Origin: Candidatus Gastranaerophilales bacterium
GTDB taxonomy: Bacteria; Cyanobacteriota; Vampirovibrionia; Gastranaerophilales; Gastranaerophilaceae
Assembly: GCA_944326425.1 (NCBI GenBank)
Contig: CALVDX010000003.1
Coordinates: 62,001-126,000 of the forward strand
DNA length: 64,000 bases
Direction of reading: 5' to 3'
Made by a program: the position numbers and the translations under genes
In this document: piece after piece, positions 27,956-36,034 of the stretch
Layout: each line of letters begins with the position of its first letter
How positions within the stretch are numbered: position 1 is the stretch's first letter
Notes under the pieces: generated by a model
What the model saw: the letters and a program-made list of their open reading frames with translations, nothing else
Databases searched by the model: none
What the model was told of the DNA's origin: nothing

Positions 27956-27967
27956 AACTCAATTATA
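27956..27967 (-). promoter_or_regulatory. -10 box of lepA, leaderless geometry
   Basis: TATAAT (27967-27962, minus strand), six bases TGAGTT, then the lepA ATG. Same spacing as at ribE, mnmG and the gene starting at 62611. Confidence 0.5.
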
Positions 27968-28077
27968 ACCAAAACAAAAAATTATATATATTTTTCTTCC
28001 GCAACAGTACAACACAAGCTAGCATATTATTCGTATTTGCAGCCGCGCCTCAATGCAGCCTTACTCAACAAATAAAA

Positions 28078-28103
28078 AGACCGGACATGATACTGTCCGG
28101 TCT
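28078..28103 (-). terminator. rho-independent terminator of the ribosomal block
   Basis: A perfect 10-bp stem, AGACCGGACA paired with TGTCCGGTCT, with a 6-base loop and a T run on the minus strand. It lies 23 bases after the rpsI stop. The other 120 bases between it and lepA hold no gene that I can see. Confidence 0.92.
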
Positions 28104-28125
28104 TTTGTATATATAAGAAAGAGTA

Positions 28126-28527
28126 TTAACGTTTTGAAAATTGGAAACGTTTTCTTGCTCTTTTTCTACCGTATTTTTTACGTTCTTTAACACGCGGGTC
28201 ACGGGTTAAGAGACCTTCTGAACGGAGAACACTCTTATATTCTTCATTAGATTTTAATAATGCTCTTGCGATACCGTGTCTGATAGCCCCTGATTGTGAA
28301 ACAATACCGCCGCCTAAAGTCTTAACTCTTACATCATATTTATCTTGATTTTCAGTTAAGACTAACGGTCTGTAAATCATCATTTCTACAGCCGGTCTGT
28401 TTCCGATATATGCTTTTAATGTTTTACCGTTAACAAAAACTCTGCCTTTACCTCTAACGAGTGTAACAACAGCAACAGAAGTTTTTCTGCGTCCGGTTGC
28501 TTTAATTTCTTCTTTATTAAGTGCCAT
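28126..28527 (-). CDS. rpsI: 30S ribosomal protein S9
   Basis: 133 residues. It has the family core ATGRRKTSVAVVTLVRGKG at the N-terminus and the C-terminal tail ending KKYGRKRARKRFQFSKR, which reaches the P-site tRNA. The start overlaps the rplM stop by one base. Last gene of the block, followed by a strong terminator. Confidence 0.97.
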   Translation of the reverse strand: MALNKEEIKATGRRKTSVAVVTLVRGKGRVFVNGKTLKAYIGNRPAVEMMIYRPLVLTENQDKYDVRVKTLGGGIVSQSGAIRHGIARALLKSNEEYKSVLRSEGLLTRDPRVKERKKYGRKRARKRFQFSKR

Positions 28528-28964
28528 TATTTAGCCTCCTTTTCTAATAAGATAGGTTTTTGTGCAGCGTGCGGATGTTCAGAACCTGCATATACTTTTA
28601 ATTTAGTGAATTGGGTGTCACCTAAAGTATTATGCTGTAACATACCTTTAACAGCTTTTTCAATAGCCAATCTCGGATCTTTTTCCATTAAGGCTTTAAA
28701 GCTGGCACTCTTTAGCCCGCCCGGATAACCGGTGTGGTGATAGTAAATTTTAGAGTTTTCTTTGTCGCCGGATACTCTAACTTTGTCAGCATTGATAATA
28801 ATTACAAAATCACCTGTATCAACGTTAGGAGTATACTGCGGTTTATGTTTTCCTCTTAAGATATTGGCAGCTCTAACCGCAAGACGGCCGAGAATTTCGC
28901 CTTCTGCATCAAGAACGTACCATTTTCTTTCAACTTCAAGAGGTTTTGCTGAATATGTTTTCAT
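28527..28964 (-). CDS. rplM: 50S ribosomal protein L13
   Basis: 145 residues with the family motifs [15 protein letters not shown] and [16 protein letters not shown]. Preceded by GGAG and immediately downstream of truA. The rplM-rpsI pair is standard. Confidence 0.97.
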   Translation of the reverse strand: MKTYSAKPLEVERKWYVLDAEGEILGRLAVRAANILRGKHKPQYTPNVDTGDFVIIINADKVRVSGDKENSKIYYHHTGYPGGLKSASFKALMEKDPRLAIEKAVKGMLQHNTLGDTQFTKLKVYAGSEHPHAAQKPILLEKEAK

Positions 28965-28985
28965 GCGTATTCTCCAATATAATAA

Positions 28986-29762
28986 TTAGTATTCTACTTT
29001 CATTAGTGTCAGTCCGTACGGACTAACTGTTTGTCCGGCCTTACACCGGTCTTTTGCCTCCAATATCTCTTTCATAAGAGATGGCGGCAATTTGTGTCCT
29101 TCTATTTTTAGAAGAGTACCGACAATAGTTCTTACCATATTGTAAAGAAATCGATTCCCTGCAATATCAATAATAACTTTGTCACCTTCCCGGCTGCATT
29201 GAATATCATACAGCGTACAGACTCTGCTCGGGTTTAGCGTTCCGGAACTTTTAAACGAAGAAAAATCATGTTCGCCTAACAAGTGATTCAAGGCTTCCTG
29301 CATTCTTATTAAATCTACCGGATATTTTATTCTCAGTAAATCTCCGTCAAATGCCTGTTTGTACTTCCGGTTTATAAACTCATATCTGTAATATCGTTTT
29401 TTAGCAGATTTTTGAGCGTGAAACCTGTCCGGTACAATCCTTAAATCAGAAACAGAAATATCAGGAGGTAAAATTTCATTCAACTGATAGACAAATTTTG
29501 AAGCAACAATATCTTTGTCATAGTCAAAATGAATAACCTGACCTTTAGCATTGACACCTCTGTCTGTTCTTCCGGAAAAGACTGTCTTTACGGGTCTTAT
29601 TTTATTAAGGGATTCATAACGAACCCCGGTTAATAATGTACAAATTCCTCTTTCCAGTTCTCCTTGTATTGTCGGCTTGATTTCTACACCATCTTTGTCG
29701 AATTGAATTTGACTTCCGGCATAATTCTTACCGATATACTGAACGTCAAGAGCGTACCTCAC
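28986..29762 (-). CDS. truA: tRNA pseudouridine(38-40) synthase
   Basis: Makes pseudouridine 38-40 in the tRNA anticodon arm. The catalytic Asp is in FSGRTDRGVNAKGQ near residue 64; YRYEFINRKYK and FLYNMVRTIVGTLL are typical. 258 residues. Start is GTG at 29762 with AGGA 7 bases upstream. Its place between rplQ and rplM is the same as in many Gram-positive and cyanobacterial genomes. Confidence 0.95.
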   Translation of the reverse strand: MRYALDVQYIGKNYAGSQIQFDKDGVEIKPTIQGELERGICTLLTGVRYESLNKIRPVKTVFSGRTDRGVNAKGQVIHFDYDKDIVASKFVYQLNEILPPDISVSDLRIVPDRFHAQKSAKKRYYRYEFINRKYKQAFDGDLLRIKYPVDLIRMQEALNHLLGEHDFSSFKSSGTLNPSRVCTLYDIQCSREGDKVIIDIAGNRFLYNMVRTIVGTLLKIEGHKLPPSLMKEILEAKDRCKAGQTVSPYGLTLMKVEY

Positions 29763-29771
29763 AGCGCAATC

Positions 29772-30200
29772 CTAAACTAATTGGATTAGAGCCATTTCGG
29801 CAGCATCACCGCGACGGGGCGGTAAACGGTAAATTCTTGTATATCCGCCTTGTCTTGATGAATATTTTTTACCGATAATTAAGAACAATTTTCTTAATAC
29901 GGTTTGCGGAGCAAGCTTTTTATTTTCTTCAGCCTTGTCAAAAACTTCGCCTGTAGATAAATCCATAAACTTGCCGGTTTCTTTATCAAAAATATACTTG
30001 GAAGCGATTCTTCTTGAGTTCAAGTCGCCTTTTTTTGCAAGAGTGATAACCTGTTCAGCATATGGTTTCAATGCTTTTGCACGAGCCATAGTTGTTTTGA
30101 TTTCACCGTGTACAAAAAGTTCGGTAGCAAGTGAACGCAAAAGAGCCTTTCTCTGGTCTTGAGCTTTTCCAAGCGTATGTTTTTTTGTTTGGTGTCTCAT
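29772..30200 (-). CDS. rplQ: 50S ribosomal protein L17
   Basis: 142 residues. N-terminal RHQTKKHTLGKAQDQRKALLRSL and C-terminal TRIYRLPPRRGDAAEMALI are characteristic. An insert of about 20 residues (KETGKFMDLSTGEVF) near residue 75 makes it longer than the 116-130 residues usual in Cyanobacteria and E. coli. Confidence 0.96.
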   Translation of the reverse strand: MRHQTKKHTLGKAQDQRKALLRSLATELFVHGEIKTTMARAKALKPYAEQVITLAKKGDLNSRRIASKYIFDKETGKFMDLSTGEVFDKAEENKKLAPQTVLRKLFLIIGKKYSSRQGGYTRIYRLPPRRGDAAEMALIQLV

Positions 30201-30227
30201 TGTTTTATTCCTTTAATCTAAATATTA

Positions 30228-31232
30228 CTAGTCGTTTGTTATAACTACACCGTTTTCATCAGTTTCAGGATTTGGAGCCAAATCTAAACCGAAGTGGTGG
30301 AGTCTTTCAATTACTTCGTCTGAAGATTTTTTACCGAAGTTTTTGATGTTAAGAAGATCATGTTCTGATTTCTTAAGTAATTCAGCCATAGAATTGATGC
30401 TTGCTCTCTTTAAGCAGTTGTATGCTCTTACGGAAAGCTCAAGTTCATCAATAGTAATTGACGGTTCTTCGCTGGAAGTTTCTTCAGATGCTGCAGCAGG
30501 TTCAGCTGCTTCCATTACTGCATCAACAACAGCAGAGTTTTTGCCGGTGATGTTAGAAATTTGAACAAAGTGCTCAATTAACAGGTCAGCAGCCTGAGTA
30601 AGTGCTGTTGTTACATCAATACAGCCGTTAGACCAAATTTCGATAGTTAATTTATCATAATCAATGCTGTCGCCTACACGGGTGTTTTCTACTTCATAGC
30701 TTACACGTTTGATAGGCATAAATGTAGCATCAATCGGTAACATATCGATTGCCTGACCGGACTTAGCGTTTCTTGGAACGTCATGAGCGACATAACCTTT
30801 ACCGGTTTCAACGATTACGTCTGCGTGGAAACTGCCGCCTTCTGCAATTGTACAAATTAACCAATCCGGATTTACAACCTTAACACCTGCAGGTAATTGA
30901 ATATCACTTGCAAGCACCGGTCCGGGTCTGTCAACATCAATTCTTAAATGCTGCGGTTCTTTAGAATCAGTCTTGATAGCTAATCCTTTAAGGTTAAGCA
31001 TAACGTCAATAACGTCCTCCAATACACCCGGAATTGCTGTGTATTCATGTGTAATACCTTCAATTCTTGCAGAGGTAACTGCCGTACCTTCAAGACTTGA
31101 TAACAAAACCCTTCTTAAAGAGTTACCGATAGTGGTACCAAAACCTCTTTCAAGCGGTTCAATAACGAACTTGCCGTACTGTGAACCGTCAGAGCTTGTC
31201 ATAGTATTAACTGTTTTAATTTTTAATTCCAT
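30228..31232 (-). CDS. rpoA: DNA-directed RNA polymerase alpha subunit
   Basis: 334 residues. N-terminal assembly domain with PLERGFGTTIGNSLRRVLLSS; C-terminal domain from about 255 with LELSVRAYNCLKRASINS and NLKNFG-like helix-hairpin-helix (LLNIKNFGKKSSDEV), the part that binds UP elements and activators. The linker (235-255) is Ala/Glu/Ser-rich. AGGAG precedes the ATG. Confidence 0.97.
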   Translation of the reverse strand: MELKIKTVNTMTSSDGSQYGKFVIEPLERGFGTTIGNSLRRVLLSSLEGTAVTSARIEGITHEYTAIPGVLEDVIDVMLNLKGLAIKTDSKEPQHLRIDVDRPGPVLASDIQLPAGVKVVNPDWLICTIAEGGSFHADVIVETGKGYVAHDVPRNAKSGQAIDMLPIDATFMPIKRVSYEVENTRVGDSIDYDKLTIEIWSNGCIDVTTALTQAADLLIEHFVQISNITGKNSAVVDAVMEAAEPAAASEETSSEEPSITIDELELSVRAYNCLKRASINSMAELLKKSEHDLLNIKNFGKKSSDEVIERLHHFGLDLAPNPETDENGVVITND

Positions 31233-31258
31233 ATTTAATATCTCCTATCAGAATTAGC

Positions 31259-31861
31259 TTACTTTGAGTAGTACTCAATAACGAGTTGTTCTTTAAAGTC
31301 AGGATCGAGTTCTTCGCGTTCCGGAATTCTGTCAAATACGATTTTTAATTCGTCTTTGTCTATAGTCATCCATGCAGGAGCACAAGCCATATCAATCATT
31401 CCTGTAACGCTCTTAAGGAATTCAGCACTCTTTGACTTGATAGTAATAACATCGCCTGCTTTAATTAAGTATGACGGGATATCAACTTTCTTACCGTTAA
31501 CAAGTACGTGTCCATGGTTAACGATTTGTCTTGATTGTTTGCGGGTAATACCGAAACCTGCTCTGAAAAGGATATTGTCTAATCTTGATTCAAGAATTTG
31601 AAGTAAGATAGTACCTGTTACACCTTTTCTTCTGGCTGCTTCGTGATAATACTTAGCAAATTGTTTTTCACTTACTAAATAAGTAAGTCTGATTTTTTGT
31701 TTTTCGTTTAAGTGGATTGCATATTCAGAAAGTTTTTTTCTGACTGCGCCGTGCTGCCCGGAAGCTGTTTGTCTCATAGAAACAGTAAGCTTTCTGTTAG
31801 ACAGGTCTTTTACTCCGTAGTTGCGGAATAATTTATTTGTTGGCCCTGTGTATCTTGCCAT
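31259..31861 (-). CDS. rpsD: 30S ribosomal protein S4
   Basis: 200 residues from ATG 31861 (MARYTGPTNKLFRN), chosen because AAAGGAG lies 7 bases upstream; an 11-codon upstream extension is not conserved. S4 domain RLDNILFRAGFGITRKQSRQIVNHGHVLVNG is typical. The N-terminal zinc-binding cysteines of some S4 proteins are absent (C-minus form). S4 binds 16S rRNA and nucleates small-subunit assembly. Confidence 0.96.
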   Translation of the reverse strand: MARYTGPTNKLFRNYGVKDLSNRKLTVSMRQTASGQHGAVRKKLSEYAIHLNEKQKIRLTYLVSEKQFAKYYHEAARRKGVTGTILLQILESRLDNILFRAGFGITRKQSRQIVNHGHVLVNGKKVDIPSYLIKAGDVITIKSKSAEFLKSVTGMIDMACAPAWMTIDKDELKIVFDRIPEREELDPDFKEQLVIEYYSK

Positions 31862-31926
31862 TGTAATTTCTCCTTTAACTTGCCGGTGAGGCACCTATGA
31901 CTTGCTAAAAGCAAGCTCTCACCGCA

Positions 31927-32313
31927 CTATACTCTACGTTTTTTAGGAGGACGGCATCCGTTGTGCGGAATAGGTGTTACGTCCTTGATTAATGTAATTT
32001 CCAGACCTGCGGCTTGGATTGCTCTTATAGCGGTTTCTCTGCCTGAACCGGGTCCTTTGATGTATACTTCTACTTTTTTCATACCCTGGTCAATTGATTT
32101 TTTAGCAACCAATTCTGCTGCTGATTGAGCGGCAAACGGAGTACCTTTTCTTGCACCCTTGAAACCGGTAGCACCGGCAGATGCCCATGCAATAGCATTA
32201 CCTTGTGTATCTGTAGAAGTTACAATCGTATTATTGAAGGTGGACTGAATATGTACAACACCTTGTAATACGTTTTTCTTTTCTTTTTTCTTAGTTTTTT
32301 GTGGTCTTGCCAT
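31927..32313 (-). CDS. rpsK: 30S ribosomal protein S11
   Basis: 128 residues with [18 protein letters not shown] and the C-terminal [19 protein letters not shown]11 forms the platform of the small subunit near the E site. Confidence 0.97.
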   Translation of the reverse strand: MARPQKTKKKEKKNVLQGVVHIQSTFNNTIVTSTDTQGNAIAWASAGATGFKGARKGTPFAAQSAAELVAKKSIDQGMKKVEVYIKGPGSGRETAIRAIQAAGLEITLIKDVTPIPHNGCRPPKKRRV

Positions 32314-32352
32314 TTTATCTATCCTTTATCTTTTCTTTTAATTAATTTCTAA

Positions 32353-32724
32353 CTATGCTTTTTTCTTACCTGCAATAGGGCCGCCTTTTTTACCGCGTCT
32401 TGTTCTTGCATTAGTTTTTGTTCTTTGGCCTCTGCAAGGAAGACCTTTTTTGTGGCGCATGCCTCTGTAAGAATTGATTTCCTGAAGGCGTTTAATATGC
32501 ATTGTTACTTCACGTCTGAGGTCACCTTCAATATGATAAGCTGATAAAGCTTCACGAAGCTGTTTAATATCATCATCTGTTAAATCATCTGTTCTTAAAT
32601 CCGGAGAGATACCGGTAACTTCAAGAACTTTTGCAGCTCTGGAAGGCCCTATTCCGTATATATAGGTTAATGCAACTTCCAGTCTCTTGTTACGGGGTAA
32701 ATCCACCCCTGCTAATCTTGCCAT
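32353..32724 (-). CDS. rpsM: 30S ribosomal protein S13
   Basis: 123 residues, [20 protein letters not shown] at the N-terminus and the basic tail [21 protein letters not shown]13 makes the A-site finger bridge between subunits. Confidence 0.97.
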   Translation of the reverse strand: MARLAGVDLPRNKRLEVALTYIYGIGPSRAAKVLEVTGISPDLRTDDLTDDDIKQLREALSAYHIEGDLRREVTMHIKRLQEINSYRGMRHKKGLPCRGQRTKTNARTRRGKKGGPIAGKKKA

Positions 32725-32770
32725 TTATTTTCTCCTTTGTTATTTTCTTAAATCTTATTAATTAATTTAA

Positions 32771-32884
32771 TTACCCTTGTCTTTGTTTGTGTTTAGGGTT
32801 TTCACAAATGACAGCAATTCTGCCTTTTCTTTTAATAACTTTGCATTTGTCACACATTTTTTTGACTGATGCTCTAACTTTCAT
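32771..32884 (-). CDS. rpmJ: 50S ribosomal protein L36
   Basis: A 37-residue ORF starting [16 protein letters not shown] and ending with NPKHKQRQG. Cysteines 11, 14 and 27 and His 32 form the zinc site (C-plus form). AAAGGA lies 8 bases before the ATG. It sits between infA and rpsM as in most bacteria. Confidence 0.97.
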   Translation of the reverse strand: MKVRASVKKMCDKCKVIKRKGRIAVICENPKHKQRQG

Positions 32885-32910
32885 TTTTCTATTCCTTTAT
32901 ATTTACTACG

Positions 32911-33126
32911 TTACTTTAATCTGAATGTAATTCTGCCTTTTGATAAATCATACGGTGTCATTTCTACTTTAACCTTATCGCCCGGCAAAATTCTTATGAA
33001 GTTCTTTCTGATTTTGCCTGAAATATGGGCTAAAATTTCGTGACCGTTTTCAAGCTGTACACGAAACATTGCGTTTGGCATTGCTTCCAGAATAGTACCT
33101 TCAATTTCTATGACATCTTTAGACAT
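32911..33126 (-). CDS. infA: translation initiation factor IF-1
   Basis: 71-residue OB-fold protein ([38 protein letters not shown]). Blocks the A site during initiation. First gene of the infA-rpmJ-rpsM-rpsK-rpsD-rpoA-rplQ block; GAGGA precedes the ATG. No adk or map gene lies upstream. Confidence 0.97.
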   Translation of the reverse strand: MSKDVIEIEGTILEAMPNAMFRVQLENGHEILAHISGKIRKNFIRILPGDKVKVEMTPYDLSKGRITFRLK

Positions 33127-33355
33127 ATTGTCCTCATTTTTCGGCTATCAACGTGCGTAATTAACGCTTATTTTAATCTTACCCGCTAAAATTCAAAATG
33201 CAAGCAATTTTGAGGATAATAGTACAGAAAATGTATATTAAACAAATGAATGTTTTAATAATTTATGCACGCATTCCTTGTATTACGCATTCTCCCGAAC
33301 TCAGTAGTTTTAATCTTTTCAGGAATTTATCTTAATAATTCTTAATATAATAAAA
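33127..33355. other. intergenic region upstream of infA
   Basis: About 230 AT-rich bases between infA and the surE terminator. It should contain the promoter of the ribosomal block, but I see no strong -35/-10 pair and no reading frame with a ribosome site. Confidence 0.4.
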
Positions 33356-33381
33356 AATGATTGCCTATAAAAACAATCATT
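33356..33381 (-). terminator. rho-independent terminator after surE
   Basis: An 8-bp stem AATGATTG/CAATCATT with a 10-base loop, followed on the minus strand by TTTTTTATT. It lies 27 bases after the surE stop. Confidence 0.85.
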
Positions 33382-33407
33382 CTTTATCGCTCAGAAGATT
33401 AAAAGAT

Positions 33408-34208
33408 TTAGTTATGATGAAACCAGTTACAGAATTCATCACTGCACAAGTTTTTGTTTAGCTGGTTCATTACTTCAACATTTGTCATATCAAAAGTAAT
33501 AGGTGTTACAGAAATTTTATTATTTCTGACTGCTGAAATATCAGTATTTGCATCTTCAGGTTCTGTGATTAATTCTCCTGCCATCCAGTAATAGACTTTA
33601 CCTCTGGGGTCTATTCTTTTCTCATAATCGTCTGTAAACATTCTTTTCCCGAGTTCAGTAATTGCAATACCGCCGATATCTTCTAAATCCAACCCCGGAA
33701 CATTAATGTTCAAAATTGTTTTGGGCGGAATAATTGTCGGATCAAGTTTATCAACAAAAGCCGCAATACAGGCAGCCGAAACTTTAAAATCTTCATACTC
33801 GTTGCGCATACTGGCCAGCGAGGTTGCTATACTCGGAAATCCAAGCATTGCCCCTTCCATTGCACAGCTTACCGTGCCGGAATACAGAATATCAGCGCCG
33901 AGGTTTGGTCCGTGGTTAATTCCGGATATTACCAGATCCGGCATTTCATCTTCTGACAAAATAGCATTCAGCGCAATTTTTACACAGTCCCCCGGTGTAC
34001 CGGTTGTCATCCAGCAGCGTTTTGTACCGTATTTAGCATCAACTTCTTCTACTCTTAACGGAGTATGCAAGGTTAAAGAGTGTCCGGCAGCACTTCTTTC
34101 CCTGTCCGGGGCAACGATATAAACATCGTTCTTTAAACTAAGTGCTTCGGCCAGCGCACGAATACCGTTTGCCAAAATACCATCATCATTTGAAATCAAA
34201 ATCTTCAT
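33408..34208 (-). CDS. surE: 5'/3'-nucleotidase SurE
   Basis: Metal-dependent nucleoside monophosphate phosphatase. MKILISNDDGILANGIRAL carries the metal Asp pair; VISGINHGPNLGADILYSGTV and SVTPITFDMTN follow. 266 residues from ATG 34208, which has AGGGAG 6 bases upstream; a 15-codon extension is not supported. Confidence 0.95.
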   Translation of the reverse strand: MKILISNDDGILANGIRALAEALSLKNDVYIVAPDRERSAAGHSLTLHTPLRVEEVDAKYGTKRCWMTTGTPGDCVKIALNAILSEDEMPDLVISGINHGPNLGADILYSGTVSCAMEGAMLGFPSIATSLASMRNEYEDFKVSAACIAAFVDKLDPTIIPPKTILNINVPGLDLEDIGGIAITELGKRMFTDDYEKRIDPRGKVYYWMAGELITEPEDANTDISAVRNNKISVTPITFDMTNVEVMNQLNKNLCSDEFCNWFHHN

Positions 34209-34280
34209 GATAAGCTCCCTATATAATATCCACCTAATTATATAGTACCACAATTTTCAAATTTTGTACCGCAGAATAAT

Positions 34281-35291
34281 TTAAACTTTCATTTCTTTTT
34301 CAAAGCCGAAAAGTGAGCTTACGGATTCTTCATCATGAATTCTTGAAATGGCCTGTCCCAGCAACGGTGCTACTGATAATTGAACAATATTTTCAGGAAG
34401 CTTTTCTTTATCCCACGGGATGGAATTTGTTACAATGCAAAGTTCAATTGGTGCATTTTTAAGTCTTTCTATAGCCGGCCCCGAAAAAATAGCATGTGAA
34501 GCACATACATAAACCTGTTTTGCACCCTTGGACTTAAGAAGTTTTGCTGCTTCGCAGATAGTTCCTGCAGTATCAATCATATCGTCAAACATTATACATA
34601 CTTTACCATCTACGTCGCCTATTACATGCGAGGCAATTGCTTCATTATGTTTGTCTCTCCTTTTATCAATAATAGCAAGCGGACAATCAATTTTCTTGGC
34701 AAACTGTCTTGTTCTTTGTACCCCGCCTGTATCAGGACTTACCGCAACCATATCATCTGCCGGTATATTAAGGCTTTTAATATAATCAACAAGTATAGGA
34801 GTTGCAAAAATATGATCAACAAGGATATTAAAGAAGCCTTGGATTTGACCGGTATGTAAATCCATTGCAAGAACTCTGTCCGTACCGGCAGTGGTCAATA
34901 AATCCGCAACAAGTTTAGCTGTAATAGCTTCTCTGCCGGAAGTTTTTCTGTCCTGTCTTGCATATCCGTAATAAGGAATAACCGCAGTAATACTTTTAGC
35001 GCTTGCACGCTTAAAGGCATCAATAATGATAAGAAGTTCCATTAAATTTTCGTTAACAGGATTGCAAAGCGGCTGGATAATAAAGACATCGTCGCCTCTA
35101 ACACTTTCTTTAACCTGAACATAAATTTCGCCGTCAGCAAAATTTTTAACAACCATAGGACCGACTGTTGTCCCAAGATAATCCGCAATTTCCTGAGCGA
35201 GTTTCGGGTTTGAGCGCCCGGCAAAAAGTTTAATGTCGTGAGTTGGATTGACTGCTTTTTCAAGCTGCGGATAAGAAACTTCAAGAACCAT
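34281..35291 (-). CDS. prs: ribose-phosphate pyrophosphokinase
   Basis: Makes PRPP from ribose 5-phosphate and ATP for nucleotides, His and Trp. Signatures: KLFAGRSNPKLAQEIADYLG, IPYYGYARQDRK, MDLHTGQIQGFF, and the PRPP loop MFDDMIDTAGTI. 336 residues from ATG 35291 (AAAGGA 6 bases upstream); an ATG five codons earlier is less likely. Length and motifs indicate the class I, phosphate-activated type. Confidence 0.95.
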   Translation of the reverse strand: MVLEVSYPQLEKAVNPTHDIKLFAGRSNPKLAQEIADYLGTTVGPMVVKNFADGEIYVQVKESVRGDDVFIIQPLCNPVNENLMELLIIIDAFKRASAKSITAVIPYYGYARQDRKTSGREAITAKLVADLLTTAGTDRVLAMDLHTGQIQGFFNILVDHIFATPILVDYIKSLNIPADDMVAVSPDTGGVQRTRQFAKKIDCPLAIIDKRRDKHNEAIASHVIGDVDGKVCIMFDDMIDTAGTICEAAKLLKSKGAKQVYVCASHAIFSGPAIERLKNAPIELCIVTNSIPWDKEKLPENIVQLSVAPLLGQAISRIHDEESVSSLFGFEKEMKV

Positions 35292-35376
35292 TTTAAATCC
35301 TTTCATACGATTTGTGATGTTTTTATAATAATAGAAAATTATATATTTTAACAGTATTTTTTAAGAAAAATTAAGA

Positions 35377-35401
35377 CGGGCTGATATATACTATCAGCCC
35401 G
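35377..35401 (-). terminator. rho-independent terminator of the gene at 35423
   Basis: A 10-bp stem CGGGCTGATA/TATCAGCCCG with a 5-base loop, followed by a T-rich tract on the minus strand. Confidence 0.85.
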
Positions 35402-35422
35402 CCCTTAATATTCTTTTAATGA

Positions 35423-35869
35423 TTATGCTGTAGCGCCGTCATTGCCGGCACCGCCGCCTTTTTTTGCAAATAATTTTGCAATCGGATCATAGGTATATTT
35501 TTTTACAAATTTTGCAGAAGTATGTGCTCCGTCAATACATTTGTTTATACCTTTTTGCATAAAGTTTAAATCTTTACCTTCTTTTGCAACAAATTTGCCG
35601 AAAGTATGTTTACCGATTTTTAGCCCTTTGCCTCTGCCTAAAAGTGCGGCCAGCGTATATAACCCTGCCGCTGCAACTACGCCGGCACCGATAGCAATGT
35701 TTCTTCCGGTGTGGGATTCTTCGCGTTCAAAAGAATCATGATCTTTCCTTCCTTCAAAATTTGCAGTACCAACAGGCGGCTCTTGTGCTTTTTTATAAGC
35801 TTTCGTTTCTGTTGCTGTTTCCGGAACAGTGTAAACTCCGTAACTTTTGTAGCCGACACCTTCAACCAT
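35423..35869 (-). CDS. lineage-specific protein with one Gly/Ala-rich membrane segment
   Basis: 148 residues: a polar N-terminal part (1-55) rich in Thr, Glu and Pro, one hydrophobic segment IAIGAGVVAAAGLYTLAALL at about 57-77, then a Lys/Gly-rich C-terminal domain ending in KKGGGAGNDGATA. The same plan (short polar N-terminus, one Gly/Ala segment, basic part) recurs at 50203 and 54891. AGGAGG precedes the ATG; a TATAAT (35918-35913) and a direct-repeat motif lie upstream. Function unknown. Confidence 0.7.
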   Translation of the reverse strand: MVEGVGYKSYGVYTVPETATETKAYKKAQEPPVGTANFEGRKDHDSFEREESHTGRNIAIGAGVVAAAGLYTLAALLGRGKGLKIGKHTFGKFVAKEGKDLNFMQKGINKCIDGAHTSAKFVKKYTYDPIAKLFAKKGGGAGNDGATA

Positions 35870-35968
35870 AATTTACCTCCTAAGTATAATTAATTAAACA
35901 CTAACCTTTTTCATTATACTTTTATAAAGTTTTAAGAATATTATTTATTGCTAAAATTTAATATAAAA

Positions 35969-35984
35969 TTTACAAATGTTTACA
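35969..35984 (-). promoter_or_regulatory. TGTAA direct-repeat motif
   Basis: Sense strand TGTAAACATTTGTAAA, half-sites exactly 10 bp apart. It lies about 64-78 bp upstream of the start predicted from TATAAT at 35918-35913. Confidence 0.5.
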
Positions 35985-36034
35985 ATTAATAATCGGAGGA
36001 ATAAAAACAAAGTATAGGTCAAATTTTCCCTGTT